Below, in pieces: positions 10,308 to 21,770 of a stretch of 64,000 bases of DNA (position 1 is the first letter of the stretch; the number at the start of each line of letters is the position of its first letter). The translations under genes were made by a program, and so were the position numbers. This DNA comes from Platerodrilus igneus (lineage: Eukaryota; Arthropoda; Insecta; Coleoptera; Lycidae): the NCBI GenBank assembly GCA_036346225.1, contig JARFIW010001324.1, positions 186,001 to 250,000 of the forward strand, in the 5' to 3' direction. A model generated the notes under the pieces. It did no database searches. It was given only the letters and a program-made list of their open reading frames with translations, and was not told where the DNA came from.

Positions 10308-12005
10308 TCCCTGAACCTAGTCATAATTTAATTCTAGGAATGGATTTTTGAAAAGTAATGCAGGTAGTTCCCAATCTGAAAGATGTTCAACATTTTGCCA
10401 AAGAATTGAAAACTTCTGCTATAGTATAATGTTGGTAAGAGCCGCTGCACTTGCTTGCGACCACTTCTCCAATGCTCCACCTGAAGGTACAACATTGAGT
10501 TTAAACGTAAAACCTTTTGTGTTTCAAAATTAATTAATTGTTAAATAAAATTTAGAAACTGGAAACTACTGTGAGTTTTAATAATAGTACTCATTGCGTT
10601 GACTCTAGTAAAAAGTTAAAGTGAAGAGATCCGTAATACAAAATAACAACCGCCAGCTTTGCTTACCGGTGCAACCTGAAGGGTCGTCTTAAAACTATCC
10701 AAATCTAATTAAAAAACATCTGTTGTATCAGAATTTCTTTCAATAGAGAGTAGAAGTTCTGAACATCAAAAGGCTTTAACTACCCTGTTTGAGGACAAAT
10801 TAAAAAAACGAAGAGTATCATTGGTTGTTGTACTTCAACTGAACATGTGATAGAACAGTCACCGAATACAAAAACCATAAACCAGCGTTATAACCCGGTA
10901 TCTCCTGCAAAACAAAAAAGTAATTGATGAGGAGTTAAATAAAATGCTATAAGACAAAATAATCGAACCTTGTAAAAGTGCGCGGTCTTCCCACGTTTGT
11001 GTAGTTATAAAGAAGGATAATAGCTACAGCTTTTGTATTGACGTCAGGCAACTAATACCCTCTTCCGTATATTTCTGCCTTCCTCGAACAACTTAGGGAT
11101 GCTTATTTTAGGTCTATCTATAGTAAGTCCGCGTACTGGCAAATATCCCTTGGTGAATCAGAGACAGATTTATACAGCCTTTACAGTTCTAGGTCGAAAG
11201 TCATAACCGTCAACAGTCAACCGTATAGATTTCGGTTTGACGAACTGTTGTGCTACAATTCAAGGTTTAATGAATAATACTATCTGCACTTACTTGCAGC
11301 CGTGTATTTCAATATCTGGATGATGTGGTCAGTGTCTAAAGATTTTGATACTCATTTAGAAAGCCTTTAGTAAAATCCGTGATAGATTGCCGAGCGCTGG
11401 TTTGGTTATTAATAAAGAAAAATGCTAGTTCAGTTTGTCTGAATATGGTATCTTAGTTTTATCGCGGATAAGCAAGGTTTGTGAACCGATCGCGAGAAAA
11501 TCCATAATATTCGTGATATTTCCTCCCCGAAATCAGATTCGACCTTCGCATATTTTTAGATACAGCTTCCTGGTATTATAGATTAGTAAAAATGTTTTGA
11601 TAAGTTACAACTTCTGACTAACCTATTCAAGAAGAACGTGTTTTGGAATTGGTCTTCCAATTGTGAATCTGCTTTTATTCGCATAAAAGAGCTTCTAGTT
11701 TGTTCGCCGATTTTACCCTGTCCTGATTTCGCTAAGGATTTCTTTCGATGCTGTTTTATCGTAAGCCACAGAAGCTGATGATGAAGTTATTTATTATTAA
11801 TCCAGTTTCTTGTCGTCCCAAAAGCGCAAGTATTCTACAACCGAGCGTGATTGTTTGGCTGTGATTTGGGCAGCAGAGAAACTTCAACGTTATCTTGAAG
11901 GTGTGAAATTTAGGATTATTACTAATCTCTAGTTATTAGTATGGCTCAATCAGTTTAAAAATACTCAAGCACTAAATTTTAGATAAATACCGGTATTAGA
12001 AATTT
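10308..12005 (+). pseudogene. pol: Gypsy (Ty3-type) pol relic A: protease end, RT, RNase H
   Basis: A protease-end motif LILGMDF (about 10328) is followed after an inserted repeat by RT motifs: YNPVSP (about 10890), IEPCKSARSSHV, CIDVRQL (about 11035), and the catalytic YLDDVV at 11313-11330. RNase H/linker wording YSTTERDCLAVIWAAEKL lies around 11831-11884, then RYLEGVKF and a LLVWLNQFKN block. Together these give the order protease-RT-RNase H of Ty3/Gypsy retrotransposons. Many stops and frameshifts interrupt it (for example TGA at 10349 and TAA just after YLDDVV). No integrase or LTRs are recognisable nearby, so this is an old truncated copy. It differs in wording from relic B. Confidence 0.8.
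10435..10512 (+). repeat. SINE-2-tail-like unit inserted in Gypsy relic A
   Basis: CCTGAAGGTACAACATTG preceded by CAATGCTCCA matches the unit repeated at 54638-54850 and 61910-62130 and, reversed, the 3' end of SINE-2. It interrupts the Gypsy reading after the protease-end motif. Confidence 0.5.
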
Positions 12006-13225
12006 CAAAACACGATCTTATTTTTGTATCATATTCGCCTAAAACCATAAAATTTCATACTATGATGATTTTCACGTAATAGATTTTAGTTAATTATTAA
12101 ATTTTTATTAAATCATTTTTATTAAGACTTTTGGTGTAGACAGGAATGACATAGTTTCACATAATATCGGTACAAAACGTAATTTTGGTTTGCTGTCAGA
12201 TAATTCCAATGTGGCGAGTATTTCCAGTGTGAAATGTTATTTTAATATGGCACCATAATCCTATAAATATCGCAAATATTTGTTCCAATAGAATCTATGC
12301 TGAAGCAATTTAAAGTTTGACGTTGTCATCTTTGGAAAAGAAAACTACCATGTACCCATTTAAACTATTTATTTATTGTGCATGTGTTAAAATGAACAAT
12401 ATTAGTTCATGGACAAATATTTGAATCTCGTAATGAATTAGAAACGTTATTGTTAAAAACATTGTTTTCTTTTAGTGTAAATTTTGTATAGTAGGAAAAT
12501 TAATTTACTGTGAAGGTCAAAACGTATCTTGATCATGCTATATAATTAACTATACCAGTATTTTACTATACTGATCAGTGGCTAATGGGCTTGGTAATAA
12601 AAAAATTTAATGAAAATAGGTGTGTTAAATATTTTTGAGCACAATGATTTATGAACCGGGTAAAATAAGTTTTTTATGCATATATTTTAAAGGAGGTTAC
12701 TCATTGAGTCTTTTTACACCAACAAGGAAATCAACCCTATTAATAATAAGACGGATGTTGATAAAGTTCAAAACATCTACTCTGCTTTATATAATAATGA
12801 TATTTTCAAACATCGTTAAAATATTAACTTTTTATGTATTGTAACTGCTATCATTTTTGGAACGTTCTCCTGTCAAATTTAAATAATCCTGTTACATGCA
12901 TTCTTACTTTCCGTTTTAACCGTTAACGTGGCATGACGTGCTCTTAAGGCACTTTTGAATTTTATTTATTGACCCACATTTATAATGTAAATGGTTTCTC
13001 TATTTTCACTAAATTTTAAGAATTCGAAATAATCAAAGTAAGTAGGCACCGTCTTATTATGTATTTTTTGCTAATTCTATTTTCTTTTACGATTTAACCT
13101 TTGAAAATGGCATAAAGGCATACCGAAACGTTAGGTATTTGATTAAATGTTAATCATTAATCTGTCTTATCCCAAAGAAGACTACTATGTGTATTATACT
13201 ATAAGACTGACCAGTCCATTATTTG

Positions 13226-13228
<3 letters not shown>
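12006..13228. other. AT-rich stretch, no feature recognised
   Basis: No coding motif, repeat or RNA structure is supported here. The short open stretch at 12635-12844 is low-complexity. Confidence 0.4.

Positions 13229-13274
<46 letters not shown>
13229..13274. repeat. (TA)n microsatellite
   Basis: Uninterrupted TA dinucleotides. The 390 bp that follow (13275-13666) hold nothing I recognise. Confidence 0.9.
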
Positions 13275-13275
<1 letters not shown>

Positions 13276-13680
13276 TGCCTAAATTCTACAACCCACTATA
13301 CGCATATATACACATGATCTTAATCACTTAAATTGTTCACCCCTAGTAGTATACAAATTCATCTACTGTAATTAAGATGCAATCGTAACTAGCAACTATT
13401 AATAATCAATATTTAAGCAATCGATATACCATTACACAAATAAATTAACACTCTATCTCTTAAGTATTTACACTTATAAAGCTATAATTTTGGTTTGACA
13501 GATCGCCGACAATAAACAAACACAATTATCATATATCAAGTAAACCTTGGAATTGTCGCTAGTAGAATCCTAGAGCTCCCCTGCGGTTTATGATGACTCC
13601 AGTAGCATGTACCAACAGAATCCAGAACCACTAATACGAAAAACGCAGGAATGTAGACAAGCTAGGGGTATAACCGTAAA

Positions 13681-13976
13681 TGGCGGCTTTGTGGCGTAGT
13701 TGGTATGCGTGTGACTACTACTCCCAAGGTCCCGGGTTCGAACACCGACACGATCCGTTTGAAAAATGTTAGGCGAGCATTTTTCACAAAAATACGCCAT
13801 CGTTGGAATGAGACGTAAAATTGAGGTCCTGTGTGACTGTTGTCACGCACGTTAAAGATCCCTACCTTGCTTGGAACAGCAAGGGTTCGGCAAAATTCAA
13901 AATTTTTCAGGTAAGAAAACTTCGCTTCCTGGCCAATGTAGTACCTTCGGGTGGAGCATTGAAAAATCACATGTAA
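13681..13976 (+). mobile_element. SINE-2, tRNA-derived, copy 1 with perfect target duplication
   Basis: The element is bounded on both sides by the same 14 bp, GGTATAACCGTAAA (13667-13680 and 13977-13990). This perfect target-site duplication shows LINE-type retroposition and fixes the ends. The tRNA-like head at about 13686-13755 has box A TGGCGTAGTTGG and a box B-like GGTTCGAACAC. The body carries CCTACCTTGCTTGGAACAGC and ends CACATGTAA without poly(A). Other copies lie on the minus strand at about 42628-42928, 54838-55118 and 62118-62376. Confidence 0.88.
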
Positions 13977-13990
13977 GGTATAACCGTAAA

Positions 13991-14893
13991 ACAGCAAAAA
14001 CCCTTAAAGAATAAAACTTTAGAAAGTGTACTGAAGCTCTTAAATTACTTTCACTTTCCCGAGCGGTTTTAACCTATTATAAGTACGCTACTATAAACAA
14101 TATTTCTTTTTACAGTACAATTAAACTGAAAAGATAATCATGTATAATAGTAATAACTCACCAGATGTTCGTGTCTCACAAACACAATATAAATTAACAA
14201 AAGAATAATTACTATCAAATACACATTATAGCATTTTCTTGTGTGTAGAAACGCATCGCCAGCTGGTCTGGTTAACCAAATAATTCTTTTTACGGGAACA
14301 CTCCCTAAGGAAAATGGTTACACGGCCTCTTCGTGACTCAGCTGTTGTTTATCTTCAACGGTCGATGAAAGAATAGAATGCAAATGTATAATTAACATGT
14401 TGTGAACCTTCATACAAATTGATAATAGCTTTAAAAAAAGAGCCGCGTGGAATTGCCTATACGAAAACAAAAAATTCACTGCATCGCATGCCATGATGTA
14501 ACCTAATTCGTTCACATAAATGAGCATAGCAAGTGTCTTGTTATTAATAAAGACGATTTCTAAAATACATCACCGATAAATGTATTTAATATAAAAAAAC
14601 GTTTATCTGTCAACATATACCGTTGACACTTTCAGGGCGGTCTAGTTCCTAACTAAAGCTACTGGATCGAAAAAAAACAGACTATTTATACACTTAGAAG
14701 CGGCGTAGAAACGAAATATTGGAAAGGGTTTTAAATGAACCGTTACAACAACCCCTTCCAAAAAAAAAGAATTTTCAAGAAGAAAGTCCGAAACACAAAA
14801 GATAGAAATTATTCGACTTCCTCTGCAGGATGGTCAACCTTGAGGCCCCCGACATGCCATAAACCTAAATTACGACATGTAATAAAATCTTTT

Positions 14894-14896
<3 letters not shown>
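13991..14896. other. Non-coding stretch, no feature recognised
   Basis: Only short open stretches without domains occur here. I see no repeat with a second copy in the window. Confidence 0.4.

Positions 14897-14931
<35 letters not shown>
14897..14931. repeat. (TA)n microsatellite
   Basis: TA dinucleotides. The next 500 bp (14932-15450) contain no supported feature. Confidence 0.9.
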
Positions 14932-14935
<4 letters not shown>

Positions 14936-15450
14936 CGAACCACAATAATTATTGTTTCTATTCTGTTATCTATGCTTAAATGTTACACTAAATTAGTGTC
15001 GTAAGTACAGGTTGTACCCTATTACACAGCCATAAAATTTACGCATTAAATTTAGGTTATTGCTAACAAAACAAATTTTTGCTCTGTCTCTTTTCCTGGA
15101 TAATCATCAGTAGTTAATGTTACATTCCTGAGAGATTTTATTGAAGTTACTAAACATTACAAAAAAGTAGATTTTATCAATAGGTTTGTTCGTGGAGAGT
15201 TGCAGTACAACGTAAAATCGCAGCGCGTTGATGAACGTGGTACATGTACGTTTATAATGGCCTTCAGTTGTGTCGCATTAATTTTATTATGCATTAAATT
15301 GTATAAAATGTTTAAAGTGCTAGGGGGAACCTGGCAGCCACAGGCTGCTTACCCTCCTTCACAACCACCGAATGTCAGAGAAATAGGGTATATAATTGTA
15401 AAACAACAGAACGAGACCGAAATGCATCTAACAATAAGATGAAAGACAAC

Positions 15451-15888
15451 AAAACATAGAAACAAGAAGAAAATTGCTGAAAGCATATGTGTAGAGCACA
15501 GCACAGCATACTTATGAAATACGGGCTGTAGGAAAAGCAGACAGAAAAACGGTAGCAGCCTTTTGGAATGATGTGCTTCAGATGTATGACGATGATAGCA
15601 TGGACAGACAAAGTTAATAACAAATAGGTTATAGAAATAGTAGGGGAACAAGGATATCTGCGGGAAAAAATTTAGAGAAATAGATGGGCAGAATACGTTC
15701 TAAGATTTTTGGGGAATAGCATGGGATATATTACAGTTAGAGATAGGAAAAAGGGGGTAGATTTAGACCTAGATCAGATAGTGATAGATGCAGACTGTGC
15801 AAATTTCAAGAAAATGTGTAGGTTGGTTCAGAATAGGAAACAATGAGGGTACGCGTCTAACCAGTTTCCGGACTGAAGACCTAATGAT
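15451..15888 (+). pseudogene. 3' end of an RTE-like LINE (reverse transcriptase C-terminus)
   Basis: Read across frameshifts, the stretch gives the typical tail of insect endonuclease-reverse transcriptases: MKYGL.EKQTEKR around 15510-15550, a W-T-D-KV block, RNRWAEYVLRF near 15680, and the terminal VIDADCANFKKMCRLVQNRK ending near 15840. The stop-rich reading and missing RT core show a 5'-truncated dead copy. The RTE-like 5' part at 43600-45488 may be the same family. The fragment abuts an oppositely oriented LINE relic. Confidence 0.6.
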
Positions 15889-15894
15889 GACGAT

Positions 15895-16170
15895 AGATTA
15901 CATTTGGTGTCGAGTACATCTGGGTACTTAAAATTTGGTACATCATAATCACCTAGTATTATAACATTTAACTTGTTACAATAATACACTTCTTCTACCA
16001 GCTTTATGTATGTTTTGTAATCAGCAATTAATATATTTGGAGGTATGCAAAGAGTAATAATGTAAGTAGTTTGTGTACTGATTGTGCAGTTACAACCTAT
16101 AATATCAAAGGTTGAAACAGCTGTAGTGATGAACGTTAGGTCTAATGAATCCGTTACTATTTGGCTCTTG
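15895..16170 (-). pseudogene. LINE endonuclease fragment
   Basis: On the minus strand, pieces read TTYIITLCIPPN, YKTYIKLVEEVYYCNKLN and VIILGDYDVPNF. This is the P-P-N...GDFN order of the apurinic-type endonuclease of non-LTR retrotransposons, with D changed to the YDV form. It lies just downstream, on the same strand, of the ORF1-like relic at 16175-16787, so both probably belong to one truncated LINE. The RT is absent. Confidence 0.55.
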
Positions 16171-16174
16171 ACAG

Positions 16175-16787
16175 CTATTTAAGCTCCACCACCTCATTGC
16201 ATCTGAAGTTATTTGAGGCATTCATAGTTTTCAGCAATGATCTATTCTTTAGGACTTCAAGAGCATCTGCTGGTGAATCGAAAATTACTTTTAATGGGTA
16301 AGGTTTCAAGTCTGAACGATTGTTGTCTAATTTGAACACACGAAGCCCTTCGGTAGAGACGTCAAATATAGCTTGTAAAAATTCGTTAACCATGGTCGTA
16401 TCACTAGACCTGGTTGATTTATCCTGTCTCAGGGATATTGAATACAACGATATCGCAAGAACGTTGACGTTCGGCAACCTAATTAATAATTATTTCTGTA
16501 TTTCAATTCAGACTGTGCTGGTTTGCAGCTGCTACATTTCTTAATTCACCGATTTCCTGGTTTAGATCTGCAATTAACTGTTTGAGAACTTCTAATTCGG
16601 ATCTCTCATTCATGCATTTATCACAATGATATTTCACACGCCAGTCTTTGCTCTACATACATTGAACTTAAGACTTTGTAAGACTAGAAGACGTGAAATG
16701 TATTGGATACTTGCATTTATCACATATAATTTTCTCACCTGGATTAACGTCACGAGAACGCACAGTACATTTATTAATTATCTTCAT
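16175..16787 (-). pseudogene. LINE ORF1-like relic with PHD-like finger
   Basis: An ATG at 16787 (minus strand) opens a stretch reading KIINKC...GEKIICDKCKYPIHF, like the PHD-type zinc finger of some LINE ORF1 proteins; one of the first paired cysteines is lost. A short coiled stretch LEVLKQLIADLNQEIGELRN follows, then stops. The segment 16477-16175 is open for 100 codons (TMVNEFLQAIFDVSTEGLRV, PLKVIFDSPADALEVLKN) and resembles the nucleic-acid-binding C-terminal half of such proteins. Family assignment is by motif impression. Confidence 0.5.
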
Positions 16788-16905
16788 TTTAGATAAGAGA
16801 AACAAACAGATATTTAAGTATAATTTCCAAATAAGTCGAGTAACACATCCGACTTGTCACACGCTCAACTCGGTAATTCTGCTTTATAATAATTACCCAC
16901 TTTAA

Positions 16906-17812
16906 TTAGAAGCGAACTTCTTAAGTAAATGTTAGCAATAAGTAATTACTCAAGTCTTTAAATATTTTAACCCTAAAGAGATTATTGAGATTTTGTTATA
17001 ACGCTGGTTATAAAAGTTTAAAGCACGTCTTTACCTATACCTCTAGGAATATATGGATCTTTTAAAAGTAATTGAAAACCTTAATTCCCTCGCTGATAAC
17101 GCAATAAATCTGCATGCTGGTTTGGTATTTTTCACTTTGAATGAGTAATATCTATGAGAAGGGGAAATTAAAACTGGCCGTAAGTTCTTTTGATAATCTA
17201 TGTTTAACGGTTTAGTAAAATGGTTTTCCGTGATCGAAGAGCTTTATTTAAGAAAGTTTTAGTTTAAGTGTGATTATTGGTCTTTGAAACTATAGAAACA
17301 TTATCAACCACTTCTGAATGTTGTTTATTTTGAAAAAAAATGCAACTAATTAAGGACGCAATAAGCAGTAGCTCTGAACACTTAATTTTTAATATCCGTA
17401 AACAAACGCAGATAGAATATAAAAGCAATTTTGTATGCAATTAAGTTATAATTGTAGATTGCACTCGGAATACTGAAATCCAATAACGCGGCACAATGAC
17501 AACTGATTACAATTGCATCTGAGAACGTTCTTAATCTAAATTGCTATCAGCTTATTCTCTATTACACTGACTGTAAATTAAAAGAAATTAGTCAGAAACA
17601 AAGGAATTTCAGCTATTCACATATCTAGAGTGCACAAATTGTAACAGAAATAAAATCCCGAACAAATTTACTCGCTATAAGTCACCTAATTTCATAATCG
17701 AAATGTGTTACTTACATGAAAGCGATTTCCTTACATTCAAACATGCAACACATTTTATTTGCTTTAATTGTGTAACCATAAACATGCCTATTTAATTTGT
17801 ATTAATAATTCA
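16906..17812. other. Non-coding stretch with an old dispersed repeat
   Basis: The part 17030-17185 is weakly similar to 4240-4400. Nothing else is recognisable. Confidence 0.3.
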
Positions 17813-17903
17813 ATTTCGTCGAACGTAACCTTTTAAAACGCAGGTGTTTTTCCAATGTTATTAATATATATCTGAGGATTTACCCTACTATCCCCATAAA
17901 ATT

Positions 17904-18458
17904 TCATTTGTTGATCCAGCGCCATATTCCTGTTACGAATCTGGGGCCATCCCCCATCAAAGTTGCTACATTTTGTTTAATTTCGGTCACTTCTCTCTCT
18001 ACCCTACCTAACTGATCTCTACATGTGTCCGTTACCTCAGTCATTTTAACGTTAATTTCGTCCTCACAGAAAATCCTTACCTCCGTCCTTAATTGTATCA
18101 TTTCCTGACTCAAACTTCTAATATCACGCTCATTTTTATCTACCCTATTTTCTACTTCCCCCATTTTTATCGTTAACCTATTTTTAAAATCAGAAAATTC
18201 CCTTGTAGATTTTTCTATTTTATCCCCTAATTTCTGGCTCAGTTGTTCAAATTTTTGATTCGATTCAAGTCTAACTCCGCTTAACGTCTCGTTCATCTGG
18301 TCAAATTTTCTATTCGATTCGGCACTCAGTTGTTCAAGTTTCCTGTTTGATTCTTCCCTACCTAGTCGCATCTCCTCTAACATTCTCATTATCAATTCAT
18401 TAGCTTGTTTCCCTGATTCCGTCCTCGACTGATTCCTATTACTTCCAGCTTCCTCCAT
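17904..18458 (-). pseudogene. gag: Gag-like coiled-coil N-terminal fragment of the long-LTR element
   Basis: An open minus-strand reading of 184 codons starts at ATG 18458. It is highly charged, with repeated SNRK/SNQKFEQLS heptad-like motifs (residues about 36-85) and further heptads (RLTIKMGEVENRVDKNERDI) predicting a long coiled coil. It lies about 140 bp inside the putative primer-binding site of the minus-strand LTR at 18622-21722, where gag should start. After the stop at 17904 a frame shift continues with MKFYGDSRVNPQ, resembling the start of a Gypsy-type capsid domain, before coding potential is lost near 17850. No protease or pol follows. I call it a deleted gag. A host coiled-coil gene is less likely given the position. 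Confidence 0.6.
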
Positions 18459-18599
18459 TTTTCCTGCTTAATCATATAAGGCCATATCGTCACTTCCAAT
18501 TACCACTCCTTGGCTTCTTAACCACTCTTTTCTCTGCATACGTTCAAATCACTCCCATTCACTCAAATTTTATTTATAAATTTATACCAGACACACTCT

Positions 18600-18615
18600 C
18601 TCTCGCAGATCGCCA
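18600..18615 (-). other. Primer-binding-site-like motif
   Basis: On the minus strand TGGCGATCTGCGAGAG lies just after an LTR end reading TTTCA. A TGGCG start is typical of insect LTR-element PBSs. The tRNA is not identified. Confidence 0.5.
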
Positions 18616-18621
18616 GTTTCC

Positions 18622-21600
18622 TGAAATAAAATTCAAATTTTATTTGAAACTCGAGTCTCACGTTCGAATCGCCATAAAATTGCCGTGGAAGTTGGGACAG
18701 TCTCGGGATTCTCTATTAAAATCCGTGCCCTATCAGGATCAACATATAATTTAAAAAAATTCAAAAATTTCAAAAAAAAATTCCTTCCCTTTTTTTCGCC
18801 TTCAAACTCCTTCAGCTTTCCGGGCTAGCTCAGCTGTGCCTCTTCTAGAATACCAATATTTACAACCATACTTCTTTCACACTCGCACACCATTCAATAA
18901 AATCACCAAATAATATAATACCATACAACCTTTTATTTACAGCTATTAACAGATAAATTATATTCACATGTGTTAAAAACAGTTTGTTACACTAATTATA
19001 AAACTCAAATTATGGTATGTTTTTAAAATCTTTGATTTTTCTAATTATTTTTAAACAAATTCAATGAGATATGAGTAGATGGGCCCCACATGTTACCCTA
19101 AATTGACTTCACACTGGAGTATGGTGAGCTCATAATAACCCAGTTTAGTTTGTATAGCCTTTTACACATTGCATAAATTAAAACAAAATTTACAGACCCG
19201 TTTACCCTTAACAATTCAATTTATATCCTGAATAAAATTTTGAATGTTCTAAATACACCCGTTTTCAATATTTAACCTCAATAAATTGTCCAGTACATGT
19301 ATCTTTTACGAATAAGTTTCTACAACCAAATATGCTACCAAAAAAATCAACCACACAGCACAAAATTTCACAAATTTTTATCAAACAACAGAAATTTTAA
19401 ATAAATTACCTGGGGATTTCTTCAGGCTTCCTTCCCGTCAAAGATGCCAGAACACTTCGGCTTTGTTTCCATTCACCGTGCTACTAAGCGGATCCACAGG
19501 CCTCTACATCTGCTACCTCTGCGAGCTATGCGCCTCGTCTCACAGTACCATTCCATATATCATGCATACAAACTTGATTATTTGTGATGCTTACCCCCAT
19601 ATATCATACTTCCATTTATTGATTTTTGTGTTTTGTATTGTGGTAGCCGGACCTTTATTAATTTAATATGCACTACTCGTATTTCACGTCAATATTTAGA
19701 TGTCCGCTAATGCTGTTTTACACTTGCAATCACTATATTTACAGTAATATAATCACATAAAATACTCACAGAAAGATTTACTGTTATGGTGGTCGGTATT
19801 CGGTACTTTATCGAAGTAAAGTAACACAGAAGAGAAGAGAGCCTCAATAACCTAGATTGGGTATTTATATGCTTCTAAAACCCCTTAGTGGACGCACTTT
19901 CAGCGAAAAGCTTATTTTCAAATCTAATTCCAAAAATTTCAAATATAACCGTCTCTAAATTCGTAAAATTTATTCCGTCTTACGTGCTGTATCCCCTAAT
20001 TCGCTTTCAACCTTCGCGTGTGCGTATGTTTGGAAAACTGTTTGCTTTTAACCAATGACAAAATTCTCTGTCGTCATAAACCCCGCCTAAGCTCTATTTA
20101 TCTCTGTCTGTGACAGGTCGCCCTGTAATAAATCGTAGTTATTAATTTAAGGTATGTTATTCCTGTTATATGATAAGTTTAATTGTGTCGGGTAGTAGCG
20201 AGTTATATACATGAAGATGTTCGCATCAGGTGGATACGGCAGTTTATTGTGGGGTTGCGCGGATCGACAGATGCAAACAAAGAAGGGAGTGGAAGTTAAA
20301 CGTTCACCCGGTAAAGACGTCGGACGGTTTTAGTAGAAGTTTGGTCGAGGTAGATTTGCAATAGTAATGCAAATCGTGCGTGTGTTATGATTGTATAAGA
20401 TTACGCGTGTGTTATCAGTATAGTATAACCAAAACTAATTGCTGGAGTTGATTTTAAGTGTTTAACAATTGTTTATCGTGAAACACGCATCAAAGTGAGA
20501 AACATTATCTTACACAAACGCAAGTTTACGACGGTAATCAGCTGAATTACAACGGGGAGTTGTTTGCACTCCTTAATTAGATTGAAGGTCGAGTGCTGCG
20601 CTGTTCACTTCGGCGCGTGGAGCTAAAGCAAGCCGGCTCAGCGTGGGATTTGTGAACGTTCATTCCACCAAAGGGTGAGTGAAATGCACTTGTGATTTAT
20701 TGCGCTTGATTTAAACAAAATATTATCATAACATTATTTAGGGTTTATGGTTTATTGTAATACGCGGCTAGTATTAGAGTATTATTTGATATAAAATTAT
20801 TTCTTGTGTTATCAACGAAGAGCTTATTAAATTTGGCAGTTGTCTTTGACTGGAATTCGTGTTTTGTATCAATTATCAGTGTTGCAGGAGAACCCAATAA
20901 GTAGAATATTATTTAATATTTATGAACTAAATATTTGGCGCCCTGGGATTACTTAGATTGGTTAATGTTTCTCATTAATCCGGTATAAAGAAATAAGTCT
21001 TATAGCTCGGAGGTGGGGCAGAGCCCTGGCCTGGTACATGTCTTATGCATGTTTGGTGTCTCGTTCAAAACCCCAATTGAGTTACAGAAAATCGATATTG
21101 TTGACATCTTATCTCAACTCCACGTGTATATGGTACGTGCATTTCAATCCCAAAACTTTTATATCTGATTCTGTCTGTCGGATATTACTGATGGTGCATT
21201 TCTCTCGCTCCTTAAGATTGTTGTTACCCTGTTACCCTGTTGTTATCCTAGCTGTTTATCCAAACTGACGGTTGGAAATAATTTCTATTAAATCTTATCG
21301 TAATATACGCTCGACTTCGTCGAACGTAACCTTTTAAAACGCAGGTGTTTCTGTTAACTATCGAACGTTTGAACATAACAACTTCTTAGACTTTCTGCTT
21401 CTAGGTATCTGATAAAACTGACACTGGCTTTTACAACGAATCTATTTGTCCAGGAAATTACTTATTTTCTTACGCAAGCACGTTCCCTTATGCTTATACG
21501 TGTTGGATTAAAATAAATTATGGTTAATTATGCGTATCCTTCTATTTGCCTTGAGGCTCTTTTCTTTCATGTAATTTTAACATTCCAATTATGAGTTATT

Positions 21601-21717
21601 GCCCGTCTATTTTCACTAAATGAATTAAATTAATTTTGCGCATAAATAATTTGCTCTTTTCTATATACAGGGTCGTTGAAATTTTTTTGTTTTACACTGA
21701 TTTACCCCTTTGAATCC

Positions 21718-21722
<5 letters not shown>
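18622..21722 (-). mobile_element. Long LTR, copy Z1, minus orientation, with internal insertion
   Basis: This segment aligns piecewise with 45526-47576 and 49468-51435. Shared landmarks in plus-strand wording are GAGCTCATAATAACCCAG (about 19127), TTTTATTTACAGCTATT (reverse of a conserved AATAAA polyadenylation signal, about 18930), AAAATCGATATTGTTGAC (about 21088) and ATACAGGGTCGTTGAAAT (about 21665). In element orientation it would start TGTGG next to the (TA)n at 21724 and end TTTCA near 18622, followed by a PBS and gag. The length of 3.1 kb is explained by an insertion of about 960 bp (20118-21075). The other copies are about 2.0 kb. I infer a Gypsy-type element with a very long LTR. Confidence 0.55.
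20118..21075 (+). mobile_element. Insertion within LTR Z1, possible LTR plus leader fragment
   Basis: Absent from the two other Z copies. It is less AT-rich than its surroundings and contains TTTGGCGCCCTGGG at 20934-20947. This looks like a primer-binding site behind an LTR end, followed by about 130 bp of leader. No coding motif is visible. It may be the 5' LTR and leader of another element, perhaps of Gypsy relic B downstream, but I cannot show that. Confidence 0.35.

Positions 21723-21723
<1 letters not shown>

Positions 21724-21760
<37 letters not shown>
21724..21760. repeat. (TA)n microsatellite between LTR Z1 and Gypsy relic B
   Basis: TA dinucleotides directly abutting the inferred start of LTR Z1. 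Confidence 0.9.
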
Positions 21761-21762
<2 letters not shown>

Positions 21763-21770
21763 GGATATTG

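Noticed and set aside
14735..14932. Protein ending in an IYIYIY run (also 21676-21879)
   Set aside because: The run is a translated (TA)n tract, with no other support.
15349..15651. Minus-strand hydrophobic open stretches of 80-100 codons
   Set aside because: Antisense to the RTE-like LINE tail. Cysteine/phenylalanine-rich by composition.
19463..19666. Open stretches within LTR Z1 (also at 46685-46978)
   Set aside because: Not conserved between the LTR copies, so not coding.
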